From Candidatus Cohnella colombiensis (lineage in GTDB: Bacteria > Bacillota > Bacilli > Paenibacillales > Paenibacillaceae): DNA of 64,000 nucleotides. Location: the NCBI GenBank assembly GCA_029203125.1, contig CP119317.1, positions 372,001 through 436,000 on the forward strand. Direction: 5' to 3'. The position numbers were made by a program, and so were the translations under genes. Each line of letters opens with the position of its first letter. Within the stretch, counting starts at the first letter, position 1. Below the pieces are notes generated by a model, which had not been told where the DNA came from, did no database searches, and saw only the letters and a list, made by a program, of their open reading frames with translations. This document shows positions 1 through 8,754 of the stretch, piece by piece.

Positions 1-2
1 TT

Positions 3-254
3 CCGCTTAATACGATGCTGCAGGAGGAAGGTAAGGACATCGTTGGACCGGGTCGAACGATTGCTGTACAAAACTTCGTGGAAAATTTCTTAACGGTGGG
101 CGGGCTTTTCATATACCTGATGATGCGTGAGATGAAAGTTCCCGTGAACTCATCTGTTATCGGCATCGGGGTTGTTCTGACCTTGTTCATGCTTTACCTC
201 GCAACGCAAGTTCGCAAAGTGCGTGCGAGTAGTTCTACTCGCGCAAAGCAATGA
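3..254 (+). CDS. C-terminal end of an LplT-like MFS lysophospholipid transporter (partial)
   Basis: The reading frame is open from the window edge, so the start lies upstream. The readable part begins PLNTMLQEEG and runs through GPGRTIAVQNFVENF, which resembles the region before the last helices of LplT-family lysophospholipid transporters (PLNALLQ...AIAVQNFNEN). Two hydrophobic segments (around residues 30-45 and 53-72 of the visible part) fit the last membrane helices of an MFS protein, and the tail is basic (VRKVRASSSTRAKQ). The stop overlaps the end of the convergent gene by 20 bp. The MFS membership is fairly safe. The LplT assignment rests on one short stretch and could be another MFS subfamily. 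Confidence 0.6.
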   Translation, partial: PLNTMLQEEGKDIVGPGRTIAVQNFVENFLTVGGLFIYLMMREMKVPVNSSVIGIGVVLTLFMLYLATQVRKVRASSSTRAKQ

Positions 255-531
255 TGTGAATAAGCTGCTCACTCGCAGTTACTCGAATTAAGCTTCGGCT
301 CGGGTCGTATTCTGCTGTTCCTGAGCCGATTACCGCAGTGTTCTCTGCTCCGAGCATGTAAAATAAATCATCTGCAAGCGTGCGGACGCATACCTCTTGC
401 TCTTCTTTTTGCAACGCATCCCATTCTACTTGCTCCATTTCGAATGCTTCATAGAATTGTGGGACTGTTAATAGTGCGCGAGATAAGTCGTCTAGTATGT
501 GATCGTAGTCTCTAGTGTAGCGAATTGCCAT
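235..531 (-). CDS. Conserved-type hypothetical protein, 98 aa
   Basis: This is a small soluble acidic protein with no signal peptide or membrane segment. It starts MAIRYTRDYDHILDDLSRAL and is mostly helical by composition. An AAGGATGTG ribosome binding site lies just upstream of the ATG. It converges on and overlaps the end of the transporter gene by 20 bp. I do not recognise a domain. The frame, the ribosome binding site and the lack of a competing gene support it as real. Confidence 0.6.
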   Translation of the reverse strand: MAIRYTRDYDHILDDLSRALLTVPQFYEAFEMEQVEWDALQKEEQEVCVRTLADDLFYMLGAENTAVIGSGTAEYDPSRSLIRVTASEQLIHIIALRE

Positions 532-665
532 GCTGTCACATCCTTTCTTATCGTTACATTATACGTGACATCGATTTCTTAGCCAACCTTTAGGGTGGAA
601 AAGGAGCAATACTTTTACACTGCGCTTACATTCGGTATAATGAATAGGTTATGGAGGTGAGAAAG

Positions 666-2516
666 GTGGGTCAACTGTTACGCGGTTGGCGATCAAAGCC
701 TATGGTATTTTTCTCACTGTTGATGGTGTTGAAAATTTACTTGGCTCATATCGTGATTTTTGGTGGTCATTCTTTATGGAGACCGCTAGTGACTGAACTG
801 CCTGCAATATGGGTTGCGTTCATGATCATTGAATCGTTCGCATCACGCAGGAAATTCGGTATTTACATTGCTGTGAATTTATTGATCACAACAATCTTCT
901 TTGCTGTGATTATGTATTATAAATATTTTGGAGTTATTGTTGATTATCATGCTTTAAAGCAGATTGGACAGGTGACGGAGGTTAAGGGGAGTGTATTCTC
1001 GTTATTACATCCGTACTTCTTGTTCATCTATACGGATATTGTGCTAGCATGGCTACTCATGTTCAATCGACGATTTAGAGCGTGGGGCAAGTCTCTTGCT
1101 ACTCGTGAGTCAAGGAAGATCGTATGGATTACACTGGGTGTGGCTCTGTTGATTAGCATTGTGAACGTTGTTCTGCATACGGAAAGTCGGAATGAACTTA
1201 AGCAAGCCGAGAATATGGGGATCTTGAATTACGAAGTGTATCAGTTTTTCGCAAGTGCAACGATGAAGCTAGAGGATCCGAGTAAGGTAACATCTGAATC
1301 AATCGCTAGACTGAAGCAAAATCGACCTATCGCTGGCACACCTGTAATGTGGGGAGAGGCGAAAGGGAAAAACGTTATCATCGTACAGCTTGAAGCTGCA
1401 CAAAATCTATTGCTGGGCTTAAATATCGATGGCCAAGAGATTACGCCGACTTTGAATGGACTAATGAAGGAGCATTACTACTTCCCGCACTTCTATCAGC
1501 AAGTCGGGCAGGGAAATACGGCAGATGCTGAATTCACAGTAAATACGTCCTTCTACATTCCGCCCCATGGTGCAGCATCACAGGACTATGGACATCTCGC
1601 GCTTCCGAGCATGCCAAAGTTGTTGAAGGACAAAGGATATGAGACAGCGACGTTCCACACTAACGATGTCCAATTTTGGAATCGTAAAGAGCTGTACAAA
1701 GCTTTAGGCTTTGACCATTACTATGACGCTGAATTTTTTGGTGAAGAGGATCTCGTATTTTTCGGCTCTTCTGATGAGGTGCTTTATAAGAAGACAGCCG
1801 ATCAGTTGCTTAAGATGAGTCAAAGTAACAAGCCATTTTATGCGCAGGTTATTTCGATGTCGTCCCATCATCCGTTCAACATTCCAGAGCGCAAAGCGCG
1901 TATTACTCTTCCAGAACGTTATACGGGTACGCTTGTCGGCGACTATATTGTTGCGCAAAATTATGCAGACTATGCACTGGGACAGTTCGTAAGTGAATTA
2001 AAGGCGAACGGTTTATGGGAGCAATCAGTAATTGTTATTTATGGTGATCATCTAGGCTTGCCGGTATATACGCTCGATCAGAATGAGAAAAACCTAATGC
2101 AAGAGATCGTAAACCATGAATATTCTTACACCAATATGTTGAATATTCCTTTGCTCATTGTTGCACCAGGAGTAACAGAGCCACAGGTGATGACTCAGGT
2201 GGGTGGGCAGGTCGACATTTTCCCAACATTGGCGAACTTACTCGGGATTTCGTTGAAAAATCACATTCACTTCGGGCAGGATTTGCTTAACCAGACGAGT
2301 AATTTGCTGCCAGAGCGTTATTACTTGCCAACGGGCTCTTTCGTTAATGATCAAGGGATTTTCGTGCCGGGCTATGACTATAGCGATGGGGAGCTGTACC
2401 GAATTGATGGGCACTCTTCCGCTGAGTCAGATTCCTCGGAGGATGAATATAATCGTGCATTGGAACTTTTACTGTTATCCGATAGCTATGTGAGTCACTT
2501 ACCAAGTCATGAATGA
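666..2516 (+). CDS. LtaS-family membrane sulfatase-fold phosphoglycerol transferase
   Basis: LtaS-type enzymes polymerise glycerol-phosphate from phosphatidylglycerol into lipoteichoic acid on the outer membrane face. The N-terminal part (about residues 15-190) holds five hydrophobic helices. The rest is an extracellular alkaline-phosphatase/sulfatase-fold domain. The metal-site Glu lies in NVIIVQLEAAQ, the expected nucleophilic Thr in GQGNTADAEF (about residue 285 from this start), and SSHHPF and YGDHLG supply further metal-ligand motifs. An upstream in-frame ATG at 651 exists, but GGAGGTGA at 653-660 sits 5 nt before GTG 666, so GTG 666 is preferred. The next gene, a PAP2 phosphatase, follows closely and may act on the same lipid cycle. 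It may be LtaS or one of its paralogues (YfnI, YqgS and YvgJ types); the paralogue cannot be resolved here. Confidence 0.88.
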   Translation: MGQLLRGWRSKPMVFFSLLMVLKIYLAHIVIFGGHSLWRPLVTELPAIWVAFMIIESFASRRKFGIYIAVNLLITTIFFAVIMYYKYFGVIVDYHALKQIGQVTEVKGSVFSLLHPYFLFIYTDIVLAWLLMFNRRFRAWGKSLATRESRKIVWITLGVALLISIVNVVLHTESRNELKQAENMGILNYEVYQFFASATMKLEDPSKVTSESIARLKQNRPIAGTPVMWGEAKGKNVIIVQLEAAQNLLLGLNIDGQEITPTLNGLMKEHYYFPHFYQQVGQGNTADAEFTVNTSFYIPPHGAASQDYGHLALPSMPKLLKDKGYETATFHTNDVQFWNRKELYKALGFDHYYDAEFFGEEDLVFFGSSDEVLYKKTADQLLKMSQSNKPFYAQVISMSSHHPFNIPERKARITLPERYTGTLVGDYIVAQNYADYALGQFVSELKANGLWEQSVIVIYGDHLGLPVYTLDQNEKNLMQEIVNHEYSYTNMLNIPLLIVAPGVTEPQVMTQVGGQVDIFPTLANLLGISLKNHIHFGQDLLNQTSNLLPERYYLPTGSFVNDQGIFVPGYDYSDGELYRIDGHSSAESDSSEDEYNRALELLLLSDSYVSHLPSHE

Positions 2517-2564
2517 TTGCGGTTGTGCAAGGAATTTGAATGGTTATTGTTAGGAGGGACGAAA

Positions 2565-3230
2565 TTGAATATTCGAAAGATCGATTGGAAGAAATACACT
2601 CCTCTTCTGTCGATGCTTGTGTTTCCATTCTTAGGAGCGATGTACGCCTGGACGAATGGTTTGAGCGCTAATGAGGAAGTCTATCATCTAGCAACTTGGG
2701 TAGATGATCTCATTCCTGTTATTCATTATTTTGCTTTGCCGTATTCGGTATGGATCTTCTATATATATGTCTGCTTGGTCTACTTCTTTATTAAGGATCC
2801 AAACACTTATTATCGCGGTCTACTTACGTATACTGTATGTGCATTGCTCTGCTATTTGATCTACTCGGTATTTCAAACGACAGTTCCTCGGCCGCTCGTG
2901 ACGGGTCAAGATCCTTTCTCGGAACTGTTAAGGTTCATCTACAATCGAGATTTACCTTTCAACTGTTTCCCAAGCATTCATTGCTTCTCTAGTTATATGG
3001 TCATGCGAATGGTGTGGACGAGTTCTTTCCGCAATCGTTGGAATGTAACGCTCATTACAACGATGTCTTCACTCATTATCATGTCCACATTGTTCGTGAA
3101 GCAGCATGTGATACTCGACGTTATCAGCGCAATTCTACTTGTTGAGATCGTAATCCCGTTATTGCTCGTTGCAGAACGAAAGTTAAAAGCAGTTCGAGCG
3201 CATCGGCAAAAGGGTACATTCGGAGCTTGA
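2565..3230 (+). CDS. PAP2-superfamily membrane phosphatase
   Basis: PAP2 proteins dephosphorylate lipid phosphates at the membrane. This protein has about six hydrophobic segments. It carries the PAP2 signature in degenerate form: TTVPRP for the RP part of motif 1, FPSIHCFSSY for the PSGH motif, and FVKQHVILDV for the SxxxxxHxxxD motif. TTG 2565 is chosen because TAGGAGGGAC lies 5 nt upstream; the open frame extends 48 nt further but without a ribosome binding site. It follows the LtaS-like gene by about 50 bp and probably shares its transcript, which suggests a role in diacylglycerol/phosphatidate or isoprenoid-phosphate turnover. PSIH instead of PSGH is typical of the inositolphosphotransferase-like PAP2 subgroup, so a transferase role is also possible. 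Confidence 0.8.
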   Translation: MNIRKIDWKKYTPLLSMLVFPFLGAMYAWTNGLSANEEVYHLATWVDDLIPVIHYFALPYSVWIFYIYVCLVYFFIKDPNTYYRGLLTYTVCALLCYLIYSVFQTTVPRPLVTGQDPFSELLRFIYNRDLPFNCFPSIHCFSSYMVMRMVWTSSFRNRWNVTLITTMSSLIIMSTLFVKQHVILDVISAILLVEIVIPLLLVAERKLKAVRAHRQKGTFGA

Positions 3231-3308
3231 TAAGGTATTCCTTGACAGTCAAGGTTTCATTCTGTAACATGCGAAGCGTGGAAATAAATGTGTTATAGGG
3301 GGAAATAC

Positions 3309-4820
3309 ATGTCATCGCAGTCAACTCATGAAGCACCAGCAGAAGATGTTTCAATAACGAAACTACTCGTGCCGCTCATCGCAATTATCGTGGGTATCTT
3401 TATGGTTATCTTGGATGGTACAGCGGTTAACGTTGCGCTTCCTAAATTTCTAACGACTTTCTCTACGCCTGATAAGATGCTCTCGTATTCTGTCGTTCAA
3501 TGGACGGTTATTGGATACGCATTAGCGCAAGCAGCAGTTATACCGCTTGCTGGCTGGTTATCAGATCGTTTTGGAGCGAAGCGAGTATTTCTCATTTCGA
3601 TTGGTTTGTTTACGATCAGTTCAGTGTTGTGCGCATTGGCAAACACGATTGAAATGCTGATCGCATTTCGGATCATCCAAGGTTTAGGCGGTGGCGTTGT
3701 GGCGCCAATCGCAATGGCGTTCGTTTATCGTCTTGCTCCACCAAGTAAAGTTGGTGCAATGATGGGGATGATGGGGGTTCCGATTCTACTTGCTCCAGCT
3801 CTCGGACCTGTTCTTGCAGGCTGGTTAGTGGAATACCATAGCTGGGAATGGATTTTCCTGCTTAATCTTCCGATTGGTATCATTGGAATTATCATGGGCA
3901 TCCGTTCATTGCCTAACATTGCTCGTCAAGCTGTACCTTCGCTCGATCGTCTCGGTATGATTCTAGGACCGTTGGCGTTCGCAGCTCTTGTATATGGTGT
4001 ATCTAGTGGTGGAATCGATCTAGAGACAGGAGAGTCTACATGGACAAATATGGAGACGATCGTTGGGATCGGTGTAGGTGCAGTGGCGTTGGTTCTATTT
4101 ATTATCGTGGAGCTGCGCAAAAGAGATCCGTTGCTTGAGCTGCGTGTTTTCCGTTCAGGCAACTTTACCAAAGGGATTATCGTGCAGTGGGTATCGCAAA
4201 TTGCGATGTTCGGAACACTGTTCCTCGTCCCATTATTTTTGCAGCAGGCTCAAGGCTACACGCCGTTTGAAACAGGTATGATTATGCTGCCGCAGGCACT
4301 TGCTTCCGGATTGTTTATGCCGATCGGGGGTAAGCTGTCGGATCGTTATGGTGCAAGACCACTCGTAATTGCTGGGATGATTATTACGACAGGAGCAGCC
4401 ATACTACTCGCGAATATTACGGGTGATGTGAGCAAGCTTCAGGTGATGATTCCGCTTACGATGTTAGGTGCAGGTATGGGCTTGTTCATGATGCCGCTCA
4501 ATACACACTTGATTCAATCTGCTCCTCAAAACCTAGTCGGTCGTGTAACGTCGTTGACGAATGCAGCCCAGCAGGTGATGATGTCGTTCGCAATTGCTGT
4601 ACTAACTACGCTCTCGGTTACGAGGATGCAGGAAGTAATGATCGCAGATCAGATGCAAAAGCCAGATGCACATGCATATGCTTCAGGCTTCGGCTATGCG
4701 TTCTTCATCTTGATCTTCATTGCGGTCGTTGGTGGGATTTTGGGACTTATGCTCACGAAGCCTGCTAAACTTGAAGGGGATTCGAACAATAAAGCGGATC
4801 TTCATACGATGGTTGGTTAA
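3309..4820 (+). CDS. DHA2 (EmrB/QacA) family MFS drug exporter
   Basis: This is a proton-driven multidrug exporter of about 503 residues with some 14 predicted helices. Characteristic features are LDGTAVNVALP in helix 1 (motif D1 of the 14-helix family), GWLSDRFGAKRVF (motif A) after helix 2, and RIIQGLGGGVVAPIAM and LGPVLAGWL (motif C) further on. A second SDRYGARPLVI loop marks the second half. ATG 3309 has GGGGGAAA just upstream. It stands alone between the PAP2 gene and a strong terminator. The substrate cannot be read from the sequence. Confidence 0.9.
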   Translation: MSSQSTHEAPAEDVSITKLLVPLIAIIVGIFMVILDGTAVNVALPKFLTTFSTPDKMLSYSVVQWTVIGYALAQAAVIPLAGWLSDRFGAKRVFLISIGLFTISSVLCALANTIEMLIAFRIIQGLGGGVVAPIAMAFVYRLAPPSKVGAMMGMMGVPILLAPALGPVLAGWLVEYHSWEWIFLLNLPIGIIGIIMGIRSLPNIARQAVPSLDRLGMILGPLAFAALVYGVSSGGIDLETGESTWTNMETIVGIGVGAVALVLFIIVELRKRDPLLELRVFRSGNFTKGIIVQWVSQIAMFGTLFLVPLFLQQAQGYTPFETGMIMLPQALASGLFMPIGGKLSDRYGARPLVIAGMIITTGAAILLANITGDVSKLQVMIPLTMLGAGMGLFMMPLNTHLIQSAPQNLVGRVTSLTNAAQQVMMSFAIAVLTTLSVTRMQEVMIADQMQKPDAHAYASGFGYAFFILIFIAVVGGILGLMLTKPAKLEGDSNNKADLHTMVG

Positions 4821-4853
4821 GGATTCGCTGGCTGGCGTTAAAATACTCAATAG

Positions 4854-4890
4854 AAGAGGCTACCCATTAGTATTATGGGTAGCCTCTTTT
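4854..4890 (+). terminator. Rho-independent terminator after the DHA2 exporter
   Basis: A GAGGCTACCCAT / ATGGGTAGCCTC stem of 12 bp with a short loop is followed by TTTT. The same hairpin could slow transcription arriving from the minus-strand RNA unit, but the uridine run is on the plus side. Confidence 0.9.
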
Positions 4891-4929
4891 CATTATCGAC
4901 TCAAGATATAATAGCTCTATAAATTGGAC

Positions 4930-5176
4930 GACCCCCAGTAGAAAGGTTCTCTAGTGGGGGTCAAAGATATTGAAGCGCAACCGCGCGATTCTTCCTAAAT
5001 TCACTTGCACGAATACAACGATAGCCCTACCTCTCAACCGTTCTTGCGGCTCCGTGGCCGCGCCAGTGAGAATCCGTGTTTCCTTCCAGCAGCCAATCTT
5101 AATAAGGAATGTGTTCGTTGGGTAAAAAGAGGAATATTGCCCATGAGGAAAAATCCGAGGGTAACTACTTCATACG
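4930..5176 (-). ncRNA. Candidate structured non-coding RNA (6S-like architecture?)
   Basis: No plausible protein is encoded between 4891 and 5257, yet the minus strand has a perfect housekeeping promoter (5184-5212) that would start transcription near 5176. The transcript can close on itself: 5147-5155 pairs over 9 bp with 4987-4995 (one G-U). Inside it, ACGAACACA/UGUAUUCGU pair, and a terminal arm UCUCA...UGAGA is capped by GCGGC-CACGGA-GCCGC. A further hairpin with seven G/C-rich pairs plus extensions (4930-4962) follows and may be the transcript end, although no U-run follows it. The closed part is about 170-180 nt, similar in size and shape to 6S RNA. I could not match a 6S consensus by eye, so the family name is a guess. 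Confidence 0.5.
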
Positions 5177-5183
5177 AAAAATA

Positions 5184-5212
5184 ATTATACTATATCTGCA
5201 TGTATGTGTCAA
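5184..5212 (-). promoter_or_regulatory. Consensus sigma-A promoter driving the minus-strand RNA
   Basis: On the minus strand TTGACA (5207-5212) and TATAAT (5184-5189) are both perfect matches with an ideal 17-bp spacer. It points away from the gene at 5297 and into the gene-free gap, so it must serve a non-coding transcript. Confidence 0.8.
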
Positions 5213-5248
5213 TCAAAGGGAATTCATATTTAACGATTAGGGAAATGA

Positions 5249-5257
5249 TGGTATAAT
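5249..5257 (+). promoter_or_regulatory. Extended -10 promoter of the 5297 membrane protein
   Basis: TGGTATAAT is an extended -10 element (TGn plus perfect TATAAT). There is only a weak -35 (TTAACG, 16-bp spacing). Transcription would start near 5264. That excludes the TTG at 5258 as a start and supports ATG 5297/5300. Confidence 0.55.
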
Positions 5258-5296
5258 TTGAAAGATTATTACGCGCTAAAGGGGAATGTTAAGGAT

Positions 5297-6241
5297 ATGA
5301 TGAACGGTTTGCACGTTAAGTGGTTTACCGATGTGAGTTCCACGAAGGAATCTTTGGACAATGTGCTATCACCTGTCTTTATGTGGATCGCGCTTGGCGT
5401 AGCTTTACTATTGGCTGTGCTTACACAGGTCCTTCCAAGCATTATGCGTGTTTCTGCGCTAGGTAAGTTTGATCAACAAGTGGAGCGTCTGCGTCCGTGG
5501 ACTTTCCGTATTTTACAGTATGGCACTGCAGTTTCGTTGTTATGGAGCTTATTGGAGGGCAATCTGTTTGCGCCTGAATTTGCACCTCCTGAGGGAACAG
5601 TTTACATTGTCGTATGGGTTACGATTGCCTTACTGCTCATTCCGTATCATTATACGTCAAAATTAGCAGCAGCTATATTATTAGGTTTGTTCATTTATAA
5701 CATCTCAGAATACGGGCTTTTCCATATGCTGGATTACGGATTTTACTTAGCGATTGCGGGGGCGCTTCTTCTTCATCAGACGCCACTTCAACGTTGGGCA
5801 TATCCACTGCTTTATCTTGGGACTGGATTATCCTTATGCTGGGTTGCCGTAGAAAAGTGGATTTATCCGGCGATGAGCCTTGATATTATTTCGAATCATC
5901 ATGTGCCAACCTTTGGCTTTGCACCTGAAGTATTCGTAGTACTAGCGGCTTTCATCGAATTTGTAGTCGGTTACTTGCTAGTTGTTGGGATCTTGAATCG
6001 TTTGCTGTCTATTGTTTTGACATTGATATTCATATCAACAACGATGCTGTTTGGTTATGTAGAAATTGTTGGGCATTTTATGATTCATATTATATTGGTG
6101 CTGTTCATTGTTGAAGGCGTAAGTTTCTACAAGCCACCAGTGGAGATGCATAAATCGAAGCTGGATCGAATGGTATTCGTAGGACTGAATTTCTTGTTCG
6201 TACTCGCAACCTTTTTGCTCATCTATTATAAATTCGCTTAA
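5297..6241 (+). CDS. DoxX-like polytopic membrane protein
   Basis: About 314 residues with eight or so hydrophobic helices. The second half (LCWVAVEKWIYP, then AAFIEFVVGYLLVVGILNRL) resembles the four-helix DoxX superfamily, whose members are associated with respiratory-chain or redox functions. ATG 5297 (or the adjacent 5300) is preferred over the upstream TTG because the promoter overlaps that TTG; AAGG lies just before. It converges on the VC0807-family gene with only 2 bp between stops. The specific function is unknown. Confidence 0.7.
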   Translation: MMNGLHVKWFTDVSSTKESLDNVLSPVFMWIALGVALLLAVLTQVLPSIMRVSALGKFDQQVERLRPWTFRILQYGTAVSLLWSLLEGNLFAPEFAPPEGTVYIVVWVTIALLLIPYHYTSKLAAAILLGLFIYNISEYGLFHMLDYGFYLAIAGALLLHQTPLQRWAYPLLYLGTGLSLCWVAVEKWIYPAMSLDIISNHHVPTFGFAPEVFVVLAAFIEFVVGYLLVVGILNRLLSIVLTLIFISTTMLFGYVEIVGHFMIHIILVLFIVEGVSFYKPPVEMHKSKLDRMVFVGLNFLFVLATFLLIYYKFA

Positions 6242-6243
6242 TT

Positions 6244-6852
6244 TTAGACAACGGACATGCGTCTGCGCATCAATACACTACAGATAATCGCAATCCCGAT
6301 AATGCTGTAGAATAAGAAGTGGGACACAATTAGGAAATTGGCTATCGAAAGCGTATAGATTAGCCATATGCGTATGATCGCTTCTCCAATTAATAGGACG
6401 GCCCATATAGCGGTAATTAGGCGGCACCCCTGACGGAATTGGGGGTGTCGCCATTTTTGTTCAAGAGCCTGAACGTTAGCACTTGGGACGAAGCGGATGG
6501 CTAAGTGGTAGATCAAGGGCTTGCTTAGTAGCAACGAGATCAGAAAAACAGCTCCCACTGCAGCAGTTACGAACGATTCTCGCAAAAGCACAAGCTCCTC
6601 GCTCCCACCGAGCAACACTAGCCCAACACTGAGCACGAACGTCCCAATCATGAGTAATCCGAAATGATCGAGCACTCTCTTTTTTACAAAGTAGATCAGT
6701 TGCTCAAACAGGGGAATGCACGTTGCAATTAATAGTGCAGTTAATCCAGAAGTTCTATCTTTCAGAAAGATATAGATGAAGTACGGGACAACACCGTTTA
6801 GAAGAATAGTGACGACGACACTTAGCGGGATCTTTGTAAGCTTTGTCATCAT
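6244..6852 (-). CDS. VC0807-family integral membrane protein
   Basis: A 202-residue protein with about six helices (NGVVPYFIYIFLKD, then LLIATCIPLFEQLIYFVKKR, then LLLSKPLIYHLAIRFVP). The pattern matches the uncharacterised VC0807 membrane-protein family that often neighbours TetR regulators. Its start overlaps the stop of the TetR gene by 4 bp, so it is translationally coupled and probably under the same regulator. Its biochemical role is unknown. Confidence 0.7.
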   Translation of the reverse strand: MMTKLTKIPLSVVVTILLNGVVPYFIYIFLKDRTSGLTALLIATCIPLFEQLIYFVKKRVLDHFGLLMIGTFVLSVGLVLLGGSEELVLLRESFVTAAVGAVFLISLLLSKPLIYHLAIRFVPSANVQALEQKWRHPQFRQGCRLITAIWAVLLIGEAIIRIWLIYTLSIANFLIVSHFLFYSIIGIAIICSVLMRRRMSVV

Positions 6853-7442
6853 TGGAGTGATTTGAAAATGACGTTGAAGATATCTTCAACGCTAATTTGA
6901 TCATCATTCGGGTTGATTACGCGATGTGTGCGCAGTCCGAATGTGAAAATGTTAAAGATGGTAGATAGCTTCACAGCATCGATATGTGCAGGGATTGCAC
7001 CGGCTTTTTGGCCAATCTGAATCCATTGGATAGACAGATTTAAGGAGAAGTCATAAAGTTCAGTTAAAATTAAGGCAACTTTTGGATTTTCGCTTTGACT
7101 AATGAGATAAGTGAAAATTTTGTTCGTGACGGAATGACTGTCGGTATTTTTCATCATCCCTTGTGTGAGCATCTGAACCGGTGAGGTTGCATCGCTCTTC
7201 GTCGCGTTAGACACTGTTTGATTAAATTGTGTATTCATTTGTTCCATCTTAGAGATCAGAACACGACCGAATAGCTCGTCCTTTCCGGAAACATAGTGAT
7301 AGATCGCCCCCTTGGAAAGACCGGAGCGATCGATAATATCCTGTAATGTTGTTTTGTTGCAGCCCTTCTCACGAATGAGTTGTTCTGCTGTATCTAAGAT
7401 AAGCTGAAAGCTAGAGCTTGGTGAGGTAGTGTCTGGTTTCAT
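6849..7442 (-). CDS. TetR-family transcriptional repressor
   Basis: This is a 197-residue one-component regulator. The N-terminal helix-turn-helix domain reads LILDTAEQLIREKGCNKTTL...DRSGLSKGAIYHYVSGKDEL, the classic TetR pattern, followed by a helical ligand domain that ends with IFNIFTFGLRTHRVI. ATG 7442 has GGAAGGAGC upstream; the longer frame to 7505 runs across the promoter and operator and is rejected. A matching operator lies in its own promoter (7476-7491) and in the two divergent promoters at 8.8-8.9 kb, so it most likely autoregulates and controls the CcdC/DUF2306 transcript and the RND pump. Confidence 0.88.
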   Translation of the reverse strand: MKPDTTSPSSSFQLILDTAEQLIREKGCNKTTLQDIIDRSGLSKGAIYHYVSGKDELFGRVLISKMEQMNTQFNQTVSNATKSDATSPVQMLTQGMMKNTDSHSVTNKIFTYLISQSENPKVALILTELYDFSLNLSIQWIQIGQKAGAIPAHIDAVKLSTIFNIFTFGLRTHRVINPNDDQISVEDIFNVIFKSLQ

Positions 7443-7467
7443 CGTGACGTGCTCCTTCCTTGTCCCT

Positions 7468-8148
7468 CTATTGTATACCAACGGTCGGTTGGGGCAAAGT
7501 GCCATTTTGGTGCTTCTGGTTCGTGCGACCTCTGCGATAGATAACCCATTCTACAACGATTAAGTTCACTAGCCAACATGCCCATGCAGAAATTCGATAA
7601 GCGGGGTCGAATTCGTTAAACATCATCATGACCGGGAGGACGAAACGTAAGCTGACGCCTGCGAATGTTAGGGCATAACTACGATACATCCAGCGTGTAT
7701 GAGCTTCAATCTGTTTATTACGAGCAAAACTAATCGCTTTAAAAGTCGTATAGATCCAAAGGAAATCGAGTGTGAAGAAGCCCGTCTTAGCGATCCATCC
7801 ACCACTTGCGAAGAGGGATAAATAGATGTTTACGAGTGCACTGATTAAGATCGAATAGGCATATACCTTTCCTAATTTCCGATGAAGTGCAGTGCGTTTC
7901 GAGTTGACAGGTTTGCGAAGAAGTTGGAGCAAGCCGATCCCTAGAGCAATGCAACCTGTAATAATATGCGTATAGAGAACATAGATCCAAGGCTCATAGT
8001 TAAAGTCGGGGCTTTTCAGCTTAAAGCTAACGAGTGCGCCTTGCTTAGCGCTGAAAATCCCATATTGCACGAAAGTATATCCGAATATGATGAACATAAC
8101 TAAAGTAACCGCTAAGAATATAAAAATCGTTCTGACCCACTTTTTCAT
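7468..8148 (-). CDS. DUF2306 membrane protein
   Basis: A 226-residue protein with about six helices. It matches DUF2306: HIITGCIALGIGLLQLL, then ALHRKLGKVYAYSILIS (HRKLGK motif), FFTLDFLWIYTTFKAISFARN, then HTRWMYRSYALTFAG (histidine-containing helix start). The regularly placed His residues resemble haem- or metal-ligand positions in other small membrane redox proteins, but no function has been established that I can cite. GGAGGAGC precedes the ATG. It sits 12 bp downstream of the CcdC-like gene and just upstream of tetR, so the three form one transcript. Confidence 0.75.
   Translation of the reverse strand: MKKWVRTIFIFLAVTLVMFIIFGYTFVQYGIFSAKQGALVSFKLKSPDFNYEPWIYVLYTHIITGCIALGIGLLQLLRKPVNSKRTALHRKLGKVYAYSILISALVNIYLSLFASGGWIAKTGFFTLDFLWIYTTFKAISFARNKQIEAHTRWMYRSYALTFAGVSLRFVLPVMMMFNEFDPAYRISAWACWLVNLIVVEWVIYRRGRTNQKHQNGTLPQPTVGIQ
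7470..7497 (-). promoter_or_regulatory. tetR promoter with a TetR operator in the spacer
   Basis: On the minus strand TTGCCC (7492-7497) and TACAAT (7470-7475) are separated by 16 bp, and the spacer contains ACCGACCGTTGGT (7477-7489), a near-palindrome shared with sites at 8755 and 8786. The element lies across the 3' end of the DUF2306 gene. The position implies steric autorepression. Confidence 0.65.
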
Positions 8149-8160
8149 AAATGCTCCTCC

Positions 8161-8721
8161 TTAGTTTTGAACCACAATTGGATTTGAGTTTGCATTCGGT
8201 AACACTTCTGATTGCGCATTGTTTTGTTTTAACAGCTGTCTGTAACTGAAATACATGTAAGAGCGCCAAATGAATGTATAAATCACAAGTGCAGCAATAT
8301 ACATTGCGAGCATCAATTCAATATCTGGGCGGTAATCGGCAGTGAGAATCGGGTGGGTGTGGAATACTTCATCGCGAATGAGGTACCGGATATAAGGTAG
8401 TCCAAGCAAGATGGCATAAAATAGGTAGCTCGTTTTGAAAAAGATTCGTCCACTTTTGATCATAAACTTACTTGTTAATACATAGGGGATGGCTAGTGCG
8501 ACTCCGAGAGCAATTGTCCAAAGGAACTGCTCAAATGTTGCGCGAGTGCCCATACAATAGCCTATCCAAGGGAGGGGAGCCAGCATGAGCCAGTCACCTA
8601 GCAGAATACGAAGGCCGCTGCCCGTAAACTCTCTTTTCGTTTGCATAAATTGCTTGAGTGTTACCCAGATGATCAGCGCCCATACTGCATAACCAATTAA
8701 ATCCCATTGTTGTTGCGTCAT
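8161..8721 (-). CDS. CcdC/DUF1453-like membrane protein
   Basis: A 186-residue protein with four or five helices. The pattern IGYAVWALIIWVTLKQFMQTKR ... GSGLRILLG ... LAIPYVLTSKFMIKSGRIF ... SYLFYAILLGLPYIRYLIRD follows the CcdC/DUF1453 family, named for genes near cytochrome c biogenesis in Bacillus. ATG 8721 has AAAGGAGA 9 nt upstream; the longer frame runs back over the promoter. It is the first gene of the minus-strand TetR-controlled operon. The actual role in this operon is unknown. Confidence 0.65.
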   Translation of the reverse strand: MTQQQWDLIGYAVWALIIWVTLKQFMQTKREFTGSGLRILLGDWLMLAPLPWIGYCMGTRATFEQFLWTIALGVALAIPYVLTSKFMIKSGRIFFKTSYLFYAILLGLPYIRYLIRDEVFHTHPILTADYRPDIELMLAMYIAALVIYTFIWRSYMYFSYRQLLKQNNAQSEVLPNANSNPIVVQN

Positions 8722-8754
8722 TAATAAATATCTCCTTTGTAGTCGATTCAACAT

